Shown here piece after piece: positions 8,582-19,855 of a stretch of 64,000 bases of DNA. The translations under genes were made by a program, and so were the position numbers. The stretch comes from Sphingomonas yunnanensis (GTDB taxonomy: Bacteria; Pseudomonadota; Alphaproteobacteria; Sphingomonadales; Sphingomonadaceae), in contig NZ_JAIOKB010000004.1 of assembly GCF_019898765.1 (NCBI RefSeq), forward strand, positions 1 through 64,000, in the 5' to 3' direction. Under the pieces are notes generated by a model. That model saw only the letters and a list, made by a program, of their open reading frames with translations, had not been told where the DNA came from and made no database searches. Every line of letters begins with the position of its first letter. Position 1 is the stretch's first letter.

Positions 8582-11500
8582 ATGCTGAACGCCTATCGTT
8601 CGCGCCTGCTCGCCTCGACGCTGCTGGTCGGCGCCGTCGCGATTGCCGCTCCGGCGACCGCGCAGACCGCGGATCCCGCCAGCCAGCCCAAGACGGGCGT
8701 GCAGAGCACCGATCCCAACGCGCCCGCCGCCGGCATCTCGAGCCAGGAATCCGCCCCGCCCGCGGGTGAGAACAGCTCGGGTGACATCGTCGTCACCGGC
8801 ACGCTGATCCGTAACCCCAACCTCGTCTCCTCCAGCCCGGTCACCGTGGTCGGCCAGGAAGAGATCACGCTGCGCCAGAAGAACACCGCCGAGGAGCTGC
8901 TGCGCGACCTGCCGGGCCTGACCCCGAGCATCGGCTCGGCCGTCAACAACGGCAACGGGGGCGCCTCCTATGTCGACCTTCGCGGCCTCGGCAACTTCCG
9001 CAACGTCGTGCTGCTCGACGGCGCGCGCATCGCTCCCTCGGGGCTGGTCGGTCGCGTCGACCTCAACAACATCCCGCTGGCGCTGGTCGAGCGCGTCGAC
9101 AGCCTGACCGGCGGTGCCGCGGTGACCTATGGCGCCGACGCGGTGTCGGGCGTCGTCAACTTCATCACCCGGTCGGATTTCTCGGGCGTCGAGGCCTCGG
9201 TCTCCAACTCGATCACCGAGCGCGGTGACGGCGCCTATTTCCGCGGCGACCTGACCGTGGGCGCCAACTTCGACGACGGCCGCGGCAATGCGGTGTTCTC
9301 GATCGGCTACCAGCAGGCCGACCCGGTGTATCAGGGCGCGCGTGACTTCTCGCGCAACAACTACACCTCGACCTCGGGCGGCCTCGGCGGCTCGGGCACG
9401 ACGATCCCGTCGCGCTTCACCGGCGCGGCGCTGGGCACCGGCACGCCGACCAACTTCAACGACCCGAACTATCTGTCGGCGAACCGCATCTACAACCCGA
9501 CCACGGGCGCGCTGCGCGGCTACACCGCCTCGCGCGACGCGTTCAACTTCAACCCGTACAACATCTTCCAGACGCCCTTCGAGCGTTTCAACATGTACGG
9601 CGCGGGTCACTACGACATCTCGGACAGCATCCAGGTCTACTCGCGCGGCCTGTTCTCGAAGAACACGGTGACCACGGTGCTCGCGCCGGCGGGTCTGTTC
9701 GGCGAGTCGCTGACGATCAACCTCAACAACCCGTACCTCCCGTCGACCGTGCGCCAGCAGTTCTGCGCGCTCAACGTCGCACCGGTCGGCGCCGATGGCA
9801 CGCGCAGCGCCTACACGCCGCGCTTCACGCCGGCCGAGTGCGCCGCGGCGGCGACGGCGACCGGGCCGAGCGACCCGAACTACCGCACCGTCACCAGCAC
9901 GGTCGCGCGCCGCACCACCGAGGCCGGCTCGCGCATCACCGACTACACGACCCAGATCTTCGACTATCGCGCCGGCGTGAAGATCGGCCTGACCGAGAAG
10001 ATCGGCCTCGACCTCACGGGCGCCTATGGCGAGAGCCAGAACGACCAGGTCATCACCGGCTACCTGCGTCGCTCGCGCATCCAGCAGGCGCTGCTGGCGA
10101 ACAGCACCACGGCGTGCATCGACACGTCGAACAACTGCGTGCCGATTAACCTGTTCGGGTCGGCGGGGAGCATCAACTCCGACATGCTCGGCTTCGTGAC
10201 CGCCGACAGCCAGGTGACGACCAAGACCTCGCTGGCGCAGGCACGCGCCTTGCTCTCGGGCGACTTCGGCGCGACGCTGCCGTGGGCGTCCGAGCCGATC
10301 GGCTTCGCGGCCGGTGCCGAGTATCGCAAGTACCGCGCCTCGCAGATCGCCGACATCCTCTCGCAGCAGGCCGGCGAGCTCAGCGGCACCGGCGGCGCGA
10401 CGCCCAACGTGTCGGGCGGCTATGAGGTGAAGGAAGCCTATGGCGAGCTCATCGCGCCGCTCGTCGCCGACGCGCCCTTCTTCAAGAGCCTGACGATCGA
10501 GGGTGGCATCCGCTACTCCGACTACAAGGTTTTCGCGGCCGGTTCGCCCTCGTACAATTCGACGACCTACAAGGGCGGCGGCAGCTGGGAGCCGGTCGAC
10601 GGCATCAAGTTGCGCGGCAACTATCAGCGCGCGGTGCGTGCGCCGAACATCTCGGAGCTGTTCTCGCCGCAGAACACCGGCCTGACCAGCCTCTCGGCCG
10701 ATCCGTGCGCCGGCACCGCGCCGAGCTCCAACGCCAACCTGCGCGCGATCTGTATCGCGCAGGGCGCGCCGGCGGGCACGATCGGCATCATCGAGCAGCC
10801 GAGCGCGTCGCAGATCAACGCGACCACGGGCGGCAACCTCAACCTGAGGCCCGAGAAGTCGGACAGCTTCACGGTCGGGCTCGTGCTACAGCCGCGCATC
10901 GTCCCGGGCCTGTCGATCACGGTCGATTACTATAACATCAAGATCAAGGACGCGATCTCGCAGCCCACGGTCAGTGATGCGATCGCCGCCTGCTTCGGCA
11001 ACATCACCGCGGCCAGCGCGGCGAGCGCGGCCTGTACCCAGATCCGGCGTAATCCGGATACGGGTGGCCTCGACGGTAGCCCCGCGACCACGCCCGGCCT
11101 GCTGCTCGCGGCGTCCAACCTGGGCACGATCAAGACGGACGGTATCGACCTTCAGGTCTCCTACCGGCGCGATCTAGGTTTCGCGAAGCTCAACCTGAAC
11201 TTCCAGGGGAATTGGACCAACCGTGCCGAGTTCCAGGCGACCCCGACCTCGATCAACCGCGAGTGCATCGGCTATTACAGCGTCAACTGCGGTTCGCCGG
11301 GTTCGGCGGGTCCGAGCTCGGCGCCGGGTTCGCTCCAGCCGGAGTTCACATGGAACCAGCGCACCACGCTGTCGTTCGGGCCGGCCGACATCTCGCTGCT
11401 GTGGCGTCACCTCAGCGGCCTGGAGGCGGAGCCGGGCGACGATCAGCCGGCGCGCTTCGTCGGCAACCTGACCGGCGGCGCGCTCGACGGCGTCGCGGTG

Positions 11501-11725
11501 GACTTCAGCAAGATCAAGGCCTTCAACTACTTCGACCTCGCGACGCGGGTCGGCGTGGGCGAGCAGGTCGATCTGACGCTGACGGTCACCAACCTGTTCG
11601 ACAAGCAGCCGCCGCTCGTCGGCGGGTCGATCGGCTCGGTGTCGTTCAACAGCGGCAACACCTATCCCTCGACCTATGACGCGCTGGGCCGGCGCTTCAC
11701 GGTGGGTGCGCGCTTCAAGTTCTGA
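8582..11725 (+). CDS. TonB-dependent outer-membrane receptor
   Basis: 1047 aa. Signal peptide MLNAYRSRLLASTLLVGAVA through ATAQ, then a low-complexity linker, a TonB-box-like SSGDIVVTGTLI (about 65), a plug domain (to about 190, with AEELLRDLPGLTPSIGSA and GAAVTYGADAVSGVVNFITR) and a long beta-barrel ending in RRFTVGARFKF with the C-terminal aromatic residue. AAAGGGGAT precedes ATG 8582. Receptors of this Gln/Asn/Thr-rich large type take up nutrients larger than porins pass. The substrate is unknown, and no degradation genes adjoin it. Confidence 0.92.
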   Translation: MLNAYRSRLLASTLLVGAVAIAAPATAQTADPASQPKTGVQSTDPNAPAAGISSQESAPPAGENSSGDIVVTGTLIRNPNLVSSSPVTVVGQEEITLRQKNTAEELLRDLPGLTPSIGSAVNNGNGGASYVDLRGLGNFRNVVLLDGARIAPSGLVGRVDLNNIPLALVERVDSLTGGAAVTYGADAVSGVVNFITRSDFSGVEASVSNSITERGDGAYFRGDLTVGANFDDGRGNAVFSIGYQQADPVYQGARDFSRNNYTSTSGGLGGSGTTIPSRFTGAALGTGTPTNFNDPNYLSANRIYNPTTGALRGYTASRDAFNFNPYNIFQTPFERFNMYGAGHYDISDSIQVYSRGLFSKNTVTTVLAPAGLFGESLTINLNNPYLPSTVRQQFCALNVAPVGADGTRSAYTPRFTPAECAAAATATGPSDPNYRTVTSTVARRTTEAGSRITDYTTQIFDYRAGVKIGLTEKIGLDLTGAYGESQNDQVITGYLRRSRIQQALLANSTTACIDTSNNCVPINLFGSAGSINSDMLGFVTADSQVTTKTSLAQARALLSGDFGATLPWASEPIGFAAGAEYRKYRASQIADILSQQAGELSGTGGATPNVSGGYEVKEAYGELIAPLVADAPFFKSLTIEGGIRYSDYKVFAAGSPSYNSTTYKGGGSWEPVDGIKLRGNYQRAVRAPNISELFSPQNTGLTSLSADPCAGTAPSSNANLRAICIAQGAPAGTIGIIEQPSASQINATTGGNLNLRPEKSDSFTVGLVLQPRIVPGLSITVDYYNIKIKDAISQPTVSDAIAACFGNITAASAASAACTQIRRNPDTGGLDGSPATTPGLLLAASNLGTIKTDGIDLQVSYRRDLGFAKLNLNFQGNWTNRAEFQATPTSINRECIGYYSVNCGSPGSAGPSSAPGSLQPEFTWNQRTTLSFGPADISLLWRHLSGLEAEPGDDQPARFVGNLTGGALDGVAVDFSKIKAFNYFDLATRVGVGEQVDLTLTVTNLFDKQPPLVGGSIGSVSFNSGNTYPSTYDALGRRFTVGARFKF

Positions 11726-11833
11726 TCGCGCGCAGCCGGAACGAATGACCAGGGGGTGGGCTTCGGCCCGCCCCCTTCTCGTATGTACCGGACGGCCTTG
11801 CATCACCGGCTGCGGCCGCGCACATCGCGGCGG

Positions 11834-12679
11834 ATGGATCCGGTGGTCACCCGCTTCGCGCCCTCGCCGACGGGTCGGCTCCACCTCGGCCACGCCTACT
11901 CCGCGATCCAGGCGCACGATCACGCGCGCCGGCACGAAGGGCGTTTCCTGCTACGCATCGAGGACATCGACCGCACCCGCAGCCGCCCCGAGCATATCGG
12001 CGCGATCCTCGCCGATCTCGCCTGGCTCGGCCTGACGTGGGACGGCGAGGTGGTCCAACAGTCGCACCGGCTGAGTCTGTACACCGTCGCGTTGGAGCGG
12101 CTGCGCGATATGGGGCTGCTGTATCCCTGTTTCTGCACGCGCGCCGAGATCGCCGAGGCGATGAGCGCGCCGCACGGCGCCGCGCCGCTCTACCCCGGCA
12201 CCTGCCGTACGCTCGCGTCCGCCGACCTCTCGCGCCCGCACGCCTGGCGGCTCGACATGACCGTCGCGGTCGCGCGCGTCGGTGCGCTCGAGTGGCGCGA
12301 TGGCGACCGCGTCATCGCCGCGGACCCGCTCGCGCAGGGGGACGTCGTCTTGGCGCGTAAGGATGCGCCCGCCAGCTACCATCTCGCGGTGACGGTCGAC
12401 GACGCCGCGCAGGGCATCACCGACGTGGTGCGCGGGGTCGATCTGTTCGACGCGACCCACGTCCACCGCCTGCTCCAGGCGCTGCTCGACCTGCCGGTGC
12501 CGCGTTGGCACCATCACGCGCTGCTCACCGGCACCGACGGCGAGCGGCTCGCCAAGCGCCACGGCGCGCCCGCGCTGGCGACGCTGCGCGAGCGCGGCGA
12601 CGCCGGGCGCGCGCTGGCCGATCGGCTGCGCGCGGGCGACTTCCCAAACGCCGCCATCATCCCTACCTTCGGCCTATGA
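11834..12679 (+). CDS. gluQ: Glutamyl-Q tRNA(Asp) synthetase
   Basis: 281 aa. This GluRS paralogue lacks the anticodon-binding domain and attaches Glu to queuosine 34 of tRNA(Asp). Visible are the class I HIGH region (VTRFAPSPTGRLHLGHAYSA), FLLRIEDIDRTRSRPE, a zinc site (CFCTRAEI ... PGTCR) and the KMSKS counterpart LAKRHGAPALA. The length (about 280 aa instead of 470) and the zinc cysteines distinguish it from GltX. ATG 11834 gives the canonical N-terminus. The stop overlaps the next gene (ATGA). Confidence 0.88.
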   Translation: MDPVVTRFAPSPTGRLHLGHAYSAIQAHDHARRHEGRFLLRIEDIDRTRSRPEHIGAILADLAWLGLTWDGEVVQQSHRLSLYTVALERLRDMGLLYPCFCTRAEIAEAMSAPHGAAPLYPGTCRTLASADLSRPHAWRLDMTVAVARVGALEWRDGDRVIAADPLAQGDVVLARKDAPASYHLAVTVDDAAQGITDVVRGVDLFDATHVHRLLQALLDLPVPRWHHHALLTGTDGERLAKRHGAPALATLRERGDAGRALADRLRAGDFPNAAIIPTFGL

Positions 12680-12909
12680 ACACCTTCCTCGTGATCCTGC
12701 TGGTGGCGGCGATGCTGGCCACTGTGGTCGCTCTGGTGCGCGGCATCGTCTCCTTCCTCCAGGAAGCCTCGGCGAACGCCCGCGGCGAGGGAGGCGGGCC
12801 TACCGCGGCGCAGCTCAAGAGCAACCGCATGATGCAGCAACGCATCCTGTTCCAGGCGCTGGCGGTGCTGGTCGTCGTGGTGATGCTGTTCGCCGCCGGC
12901 CGCACCTGA
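12676..12909 (+). CDS. HIG1/twin-transmembrane small protein
   Basis: 77 aa with two hydrophobic helices (FLVILLVAAMLATVVALV and ILFQALAVLVVVVMLFAAG) separated by a short loop containing GPTAAQLKSNRMMQQRI. This is the layout of HIG1-domain twin-TM proteins common in alphaproteobacteria, distantly related to respiratory supercomplex factors. ATG 12676 overlaps the gluQ stop by four bases. Role in this organism unknown. Confidence 0.75.
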   Translation: MNTFLVILLVAAMLATVVALVRGIVSFLQEASANARGEGGGPTAAQLKSNRMMQQRILFQALAVLVVVVMLFAAGRT

Positions 12910-12917
12910 CCCGGCGG

Positions 12918-13475
12918 ATGGTCAAGCTCAACCGCATCTACACCCGCACAGGCGACGCGGGGACGACCGGACTGGTCGACGGTAGCCGCGTCCGCAAGGA
13001 CGACACGCGCATGGTCGCGATCGGCGACGTCGACGAAGCGAATAGTGCGATCGGTGTCGCCGCCGAGACGCTCCCTGGCGCCGACCACGTGGCGGCGCTC
13101 CGTCGCGTGCAGAACGATCTGTTCGACCTCGGGGCCGACCTCGCCACGCCGGGCGACGACTTCACCCCGTCCGAGTTGGTGCTGCGGGTTGTGCCCGCGC
13201 AGGTAGAGCGGCTCGAGCGCGAGATCGACTCGCTCAACGCCGACCTGCCGCCGCTGACCAGCTTCGTGCTCCCGGGCGGCGCGGCGGCGTCGCTCCATCT
13301 CGCGCGCGCGATCGTGCGCCGCGCCGAGCGCAGCGCCGTCGCTGTACTGCCGCACGCCAACCCGCAGGCGGTGATGTACTTGAACCGCTTGTCCGATTTC
13401 CTGTTCGTCCTGTGCCGCGCGGTGAACAAAATGGGGAATGACGACGTTCTGTGGGTCGCGGGGGCCAATCGTTAA
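12918..13475 (+). CDS. PduO-type cob(I)alamin adenosyltransferase
   Basis: 185 aa. It makes adenosylcobalamin from cob(I)alamin and ATP. The N-terminus LNRIYTRTGDAGTTGLVDGS is the ATP-binding signature, followed by DVDEANSAIG, a helical bundle, PGGAAASLHLARAIVRRAER and VMYLNRLSDFLFVLCRAVN. Length is typical for the PduO/MMAB type. It lies 8 bases after the HIG1 gene. It supplies coenzyme B12, or scavenges it, for enzymes not in this window. Confidence 0.92.
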   Translation: MVKLNRIYTRTGDAGTTGLVDGSRVRKDDTRMVAIGDVDEANSAIGVAAETLPGADHVAALRRVQNDLFDLGADLATPGDDFTPSELVLRVVPAQVERLEREIDSLNADLPPLTSFVLPGGAAASLHLARAIVRRAERSAVAVLPHANPQAVMYLNRLSDFLFVLCRAVNKMGNDDVLWVAGANR

Positions 13476-13543
13476 CTTAGGATAAGGCCGTCGTGAGCGT
13501 CGCGCGGGCGCGGGGCTCAGCGCGATGGGTGGGAGACGATCCG

Positions 13544-14803
13544 ATGGCAGCGCTGCCTGACCCGCTGACCGGCGCTGCGTCGCTGGGTGAGCGTTACCGC
13601 CGCGTCCGCTCGCTGAGCGAGGCACTGGTGGCGCCGCTCTCCGATGCCGACGCGACCGTCCAGTCGATGGACGATGCCAGCCCGGCCAAATGGCATCTCG
13701 CGCACACCACCTGGTTCTTCGAGACCTTCGTGCTGCGCGACCATGTCGCCGGCTATCAGCGCCACGACGAGCGCTTCCCCTTTCTGTTCAACAGCTATTA
13801 CGAGGCCGAGGGCCGCCGCCACGCCCGCGCCCGGCGTGGCATGATCACGCGCCCGACGCTCGACGAGGTGCGCGCCTATCGCACCGCGGTCGACTCGGCA
13901 CTGCTCGACGCCTTGCCGAAACTCGCGGCGGCAGCGCGTGACCTCGTCGCGCTCGGCTGCCACCACGAGGAGCAGCATCAGGAACTGCTCGTCACCGACA
14001 TGCTCCACCTCTTCGGCGAGAACCCGCTCGAACCGGCGATCTGGCCGGCGGCGCGCAAGGTACCGGTAGCGATGCCGGGACCTATCCGCTGGATCGAGCG
14101 CGGCGAGAGCGTGGTCGAGGTCGGCCATGCCGGGGGTAGCTTCGCCTTCGATTGCGAGGGACCGCGGCATCGTGCGCTACTCGCGCCGCACGCGCTGGCC
14201 GATCGCACCGTGACCAACGGGGAGTGGGCCGCCTTCATCGCCGACGGCGGCTATCAGACCCCGCGCTGGTGGCTCGCGGACGGCTGGGCGTGGGTGCAGC
14301 GCGAGGGCGTTGGCGCGCCGCTCTACTGGGAGCAGCTGGACGGCATGTGGACGCGCTTCGGTCTCGACGGCCGCCGCGCGATCGACCCCGCGGCGCCGGC
14401 CACGCATGTCAGCTTCTTCGAGGCCGACGCTTATGCCAGCTGGGCGGGAGCGCGGCTGCCGACCGAGTTCGAGTGGGAGGCCGCGGCCTCAGCTTATGAC
14501 CCTGCCGGCGGCAACCAGCTCGATCGCGCCGGCGCGGTCGAGCCGCGCCCCGCGAGCGACGGTCCGGCGTTCTTCGGCGACGTGTGGGAGTGGACCGGTT
14601 CGGCCTATCGCCCCTATCCCGGCTTCCGCGCGGTCGAGGGCGCCGTCGGCGAGTATAACGGCAAGTTCATGAGTGGGCAGTTCGTGCTGCGTGGCGGCAG
14701 CTGCGCCACGCCGCGTGGACACGCGCGCGCCAGCTACCGCAACTTCTTCTACCCTCATCAGCGCTGGCAGTTCACCGGCGTTCGTCTCGCGAAGGACCTC
14801 TGA
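13544..14803 (+). CDS. egtB: Ergothioneine biosynthesis protein EgtB
   Basis: 419 aa. A non-heme iron sulfoxide synthase that joins trimethylhistidine (hercynine) to a thiol donor and O2. The N-terminal DinB-like domain carries iron ligands in KWHLAHTTWFFETFV and GCHHEEQHQELLVTDML. The C-terminal FGE-sulfatase domain has GDVWEWTGSAY, FVLRGGSCATPRGH and SYRNFFYPHQRWQFTGVRLA. ATG 13544 is preceded by GGGAGA. An in-frame GTG at 13493 with AGGATAAGG upstream would add 17 residues. Directly followed by egtD. Confidence 0.92.
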   Translation: MAALPDPLTGAASLGERYRRVRSLSEALVAPLSDADATVQSMDDASPAKWHLAHTTWFFETFVLRDHVAGYQRHDERFPFLFNSYYEAEGRRHARARRGMITRPTLDEVRAYRTAVDSALLDALPKLAAAARDLVALGCHHEEQHQELLVTDMLHLFGENPLEPAIWPAARKVPVAMPGPIRWIERGESVVEVGHAGGSFAFDCEGPRHRALLAPHALADRTVTNGEWAAFIADGGYQTPRWWLADGWAWVQREGVGAPLYWEQLDGMWTRFGLDGRRAIDPAAPATHVSFFEADAYASWAGARLPTEFEWEAAASAYDPAGGNQLDRAGAVEPRPASDGPAFFGDVWEWTGSAYRPYPGFRAVEGAVGEYNGKFMSGQFVLRGGSCATPRGHARASYRNFFYPHQRWQFTGVRLAKDL

Positions 14804-14804
14804 C

Positions 14805-15782
14805 ATGCTCAAGCCCGAGATCGACGACGGCCAGGCCAGTCTCGCCGATCCGCAGTTCCGCGCCGACGTGCTCGCTGGCCTCGCGCGCCGCCCGCGCGCG
14901 ATCCCCGCGCGCTGGTTCTACGATCATCGCGGCTCGCAGCTGTTCGAGCAGATCACCGAGCTGCCCGAATATTATCCGACGCGTACCGAGACCGCGCTGC
15001 TGCACGATCTCTGCCCCGAGCTGCGCCAGCTCGCCGGGCCGGGGCGCGCCGTGGTCGAGTTCGGCTCCGGCTCGTCGACCAAGACGCCCACTGTGCTGCG
15101 CTGCGTCGAGCCAGCCGCTTATGTGCCGATCGATATCTCGGGCGATTTCTTGCGCGAGTCGGCGCAGGCGCTGGCGCAGGCCTTCCCTGGCCTGCCGGTG
15201 CTGCCGTTCGAGGGCGATTTCACACGTCCGCTGACGCTGCCCGTGCAGGTGGCGGAGCTGCCGAAGCTCGGCTTCTTCCCGGGCTCGACGATCGGCAACC
15301 TGATCCCGCTCGCCGCGGTCGACCTGCTGCGCGCGATGCGCGCCTCGCTCGGCGAGGGAGCGATGCTGCTGGTCGGGATGGACCGGATCAAGCGCCCCGA
15401 CGTGCTGCTGCCCGCCTATGACGACGCGCAGGGCGTCACCGCGGCGTTCAACCTCAACCTGCTCGATCGGATCAACCGCGAGTTGGCCGGTACGATCCCG
15501 CTCGACGCCTTCCGCCACTGCGCGGTGTGGAATGACGACCGCGCGCGCGTGGAGATGCACCTCGAGGCGCGCCGCGACGTCGCCTTCCAGGTCGACGGAC
15601 GCGCGTTCGACATCGCCGAGGGCGAGACGATCCACACCGAGAACAGCCACAAATATGGCGAGCGCGACGCGCGTATCCTGCTCCGCAGCGGCGGTTGGAC
15701 TCCCGTGCGCGAGTGGACCGACGACAAGGGCCTGTTCGCGGTGATCCTGGCCGAGGCGCAGCCCGAGCGGCCGGCGCCGTGA
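14805..15782 (+). CDS. egtD: L-histidine N-alpha-methyltransferase EgtD
   Basis: 325 aa. SAM-dependent enzyme that trimethylates histidine to hercynine, the first step of ergothioneine synthesis. Visible: PARWFYDHRGSQLFEQITEL, PEYYPTRTETALL, VEFGSGSSTKT (SAM-binding glycine motif), YVPIDISGDFL, GFFPGSTIGNL and ETIHTENSHKY. The start lies two bases after the egtB stop. The pair egtB-egtD without egtA/egtC suggests cysteine is used directly or a thiol donor is made elsewhere. Ends before a strong hairpin at 15807-15846. Confidence 0.93.
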   Translation: MLKPEIDDGQASLADPQFRADVLAGLARRPRAIPARWFYDHRGSQLFEQITELPEYYPTRTETALLHDLCPELRQLAGPGRAVVEFGSGSSTKTPTVLRCVEPAAYVPIDISGDFLRESAQALAQAFPGLPVLPFEGDFTRPLTLPVQVAELPKLGFFPGSTIGNLIPLAAVDLLRAMRASLGEGAMLLVGMDRIKRPDVLLPAYDDAQGVTAAFNLNLLDRINRELAGTIPLDAFRHCAVWNDDRARVEMHLEARRDVAFQVDGRAFDIAEGETIHTENSHKYGERDARILLRSGGWTPVREWTDDKGLFAVILAEAQPERPAP

Positions 15783-15806
15783 CGCGGGGAACACCCATAC
15801 GCTGAA

Positions 15807-15846
15807 GTGAGAACGGCCCCGGCATCGCTGCCGGGGCCGTTCTCAC
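15807..15846. terminator. Perfect 18-bp hairpin after egtD (bidirectional)
   Basis: gtgagaacggccccggca (15807-15824), loop tcgc, then the exact complement 15829-15846. It lies between the convergent egtD and pnp genes. The stem is complete and GC-rich, with no T-run on the plus strand side, so it may act in both directions or mainly as an RNA-protecting structure. Confidence 0.75.
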
Positions 15847-15879
15847 TCGTGAGCTAGCCTTCGCGGGCTCTAGGTGACC

Positions 15880-15957
15880 GTGCTCCGGCGTACGCCGGAG
15901 CCCAGGGCCGCGAGCGCGGAGGCTCCTGATCCTGGGCTCCTGCGTGTGCAGGAGCAC
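15880..15957. repeat. Palindromic intergenic repeat, family A, copy 1
   Basis: Outer ends gtgctccggcg-ta-cgccggagcccag and cctgggctcc-tgcgtgtgca-ggagcac form two hairpins that are also complementary to each other across the whole element. The same architecture occurs at 20616 and 50105. It lies in the egtD-pnp intergenic space. Confidence 0.8.
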
Positions 15958-15966
15958 GGCGTTCGC

Positions 15967-18318
<2,352 letters not shown>

Positions 18319-18412
18319 ATGATTTCCTTCACTCCCCGGTGCGGATCACCGGGGGGCCTGCGTACGGACCGACATTGGTCCGGGAAGATCGGGCCGTATT
18401 GCCCTCTCTTCC

Positions 18413-18511
18413 GTCACCCCGACGGTAGGTCGGGGTCCAGCTCCAGCGGCTGGGGGGAGGCGCTCCCGCGCCCGTTCTCATGCTGGATCCCGGATCGGAG
18501 TCCGGGATGAC
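18413..18511. repeat. Palindromic intergenic repeat, family B, copy 1
   Basis: Begins gtcaccccgacggtaggtcg and ends in gagtccgggatgac, with hairpins at both ends. The two ends resemble each other in inverted orientation, as in the copies at 46507, 49175 and 52802. It sits between pnp and rpsO, upstream of the rpsO terminator. Confidence 0.75.
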
Positions 18512-18512
18512 A

Positions 18513-18542
18513 AAAGGGGCGGACCTTGCGGGCCGCCCCTTT
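18513..18542 (-). terminator. Rho-independent terminator of rpsO
   Basis: The arms aaaggggcgg and ccgcccctttt-like complement (18513-18522 and 18533-18542) enclose a 10-base loop. On the minus strand the stem ends in a run of T, and it lies 4 bases after the rpsO stop. It would separate rpsO from pnp transcription or reduce read-through. Confidence 0.75.
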
Positions 18543-18545
18543 GTG

Positions 18546-18815
18546 TCACTTACGAAGACCGAGCTTCGCGATCAGGGCGACGTAGCGGTCACCGTCGCGC
18601 TTGCGGAGATAGTCGAGCAGCGAGCGCCGCTTGTTGACCATCATCAGCAGGCCGCGGCGGGAGTGGTTGTCCTTCGCGTGGCCCTTGAAGTGCTCGGTCA
18701 GATTCTTGATCCGCTCGGTCAGGATCGCGACCTGGACCTCGACCGACCCGGTGTCGCCATCGGCGCGGGCGTGATCCTTGATGACTTCCTGGCGGCGTTC
18801 AGCGGTGATCGTCAT
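18546..18815 (-). CDS. rpsO: 30S ribosomal protein S15
   Basis: 89 aa, standard length. The text [40 protein letters not shown] and [11 protein letters not shown] is fully canonical for S15, which binds 16S rRNA in the platform of the small subunit. It lies 25 bases after truB on the same strand, followed by a terminator and then pnp, the order of most alphaproteobacteria. Confidence 0.98.
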   Translation of the reverse strand: MTITAERRQEVIKDHARADGDTGSVEVQVAILTERIKNLTEHFKGHAKDNHSRRGLLMMVNKRRSLLDYLRKRDGDRYVALIAKLGLRK

Positions 18816-18840
18816 TTATTTTCCTAGCGACATCTTTGCG

Positions 18841-19851
18841 TTACAGGTTGAAGCCGCGGATGACGCGGGCAAGCCCGCTTTCCACCTCGACCAGCGCGAC
18901 GGGCGTCTCACCCAGCAGCGCGAGGGCCTGGCCGTCATCGGCGGCGATCCCGGCCAGCACTCGCCCCTGACGGAGCGCCCCTGCCTGGTCGGGAGTGAGC
19001 GATAGAGCCGGGATGTCGTCCAGCCCCGCGCCCAGTGGCAGAAGGGAGTGTTCAAGACCGCGCGCCTTAGCGAGTTCGTCGAGTTTGTCCAGCGATATCG
19101 CCTCGGCGAGCGTGAACGGGCCGGCCTTGGTGCGGCGCAGATAGGTCACGTGGCCGACCGTGCCGAGCGCCAGCGCGATGTCGCGCGCCAGGCTGCGGAT
19201 GTAGGTGCCCTTGGAGACGGAAGCGGTGAGGGTGACCTCTTGCAGATCCTCCCCTGCAAGGGGAGAGGGACCGCTCGGCGAAGGCGAGTGGTGGAGGGGG
19301 CTCTCCGCGAGCGACTCGCTCATGGCTGGCTCCCCTCCACCATCGCTGCGCGCTGGTCCCCGTTTCCGTGCCCGGGAGGATTTTCGGACATCAAGCCCAT
19401 GCACCGTGACGTCCCGGGTCGCGAGCACCACCTCCTCGCCCGCGCGCGCGCGATCATAGGCCCGCGCGCCATCCACCTTGAGCGCCGAATAGGCCGGGGG
19501 CACCTGCGCGATCGGGCCGGTGAAGCGGGCCAGCACCGCCTCCAGCGCCGCGAACGTCGGCCGCGCCTCGCTCGTCGCGATCACCGCGCCCTCCGCATCC
19601 AGCGTGTCGGTCTGCTCGCCGAAGCGGATCGTGAAGTCGTACACCTTGTCGCCGTCGAGCATCCGCCCCGCGAGCTTGGTCGCCTCGCCGATCGCGATCG
19701 GCAGCACGCCGGTGGCGAGCGGGTCGAGTGTCCCGCCGTGCCCAACCTTGAGCTTGGGCGCGCCTGCGGTCCGCAGCGCGCGCTTCACCGCGGCGACGCC
19801 CTGCGTCGACCCCAGCCCGAGCGGCTTGTCGAGGATCAGCCAGCCATGCAC
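18841..19851 (-). CDS. truB: tRNA pseudouridine(55) synthase, with an in-frame repeat insert
   Basis: 336 aa. TruB makes pseudouridine 55 in the T-arm of tRNA. MHGWLILDKPLGLGST, KVGHGGTLDPLATGVLPIAIG (catalytic Asp in GTLDP), KVYDFTIRFGEQTDTLDAEG, PPAYSALKVDGARAYDRAR and SVSKGTYIRSLARDIALALG are present in order. Between the DVTVHGLDV and EVTLTASVSKG segments there are about 48 extra residues rich in Ser, Pro, Arg and Gly (for example SPLHHSPSPSGPSPLAGED). They are translated from a palindromic repeat (19248-19380) also found between genes. Frame is kept, so the enzyme may stay active with a surface loop. Confidence 0.93.
   Translation of the reverse strand: MHGWLILDKPLGLGSTQGVAAVKRALRTAGAPKLKVGHGGTLDPLATGVLPIAIGEATKLAGRMLDGDKVYDFTIRFGEQTDTLDAEGAVIATSEARPTFAALEAVLARFTGPIAQVPPAYSALKVDGARAYDRARAGEEVVLATRDVTVHGLDVRKSSRARKRGPARSDGGGEPAMSESLAESPLHHSPSPSGPSPLAGEDLQEVTLTASVSKGTYIRSLARDIALALGTVGHVTYLRRTKAGPFTLAEAISLDKLDELAKARGLEHSLLPLGAGLDDIPALSLTPDQAGALRQGRVLAGIAADDGQALALLGETPVALVEVESGLARVIRGFNL
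19248..19380. repeat. Palindromic repeat, family C, inserted inside truB coding sequence
   Basis: Starts cctcccctgcaaggggagag and ends cccgggagga. Its inner halves gtggtggaggggg and ctcccctccaccat are inverted copies of each other. The same build is seen between genes at 55806-55934. It is read through in frame by truB on the minus strand. Confidence 0.8.
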
Positions 19852-19855
19852 GCGC

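Noticed and set aside
15807..15957. Possible CRISPR-like repetition in the egtD-pnp gap
   Set aside because: The pieces are hairpin arms of one terminator and one family A repeat, not regularly spaced direct repeats.
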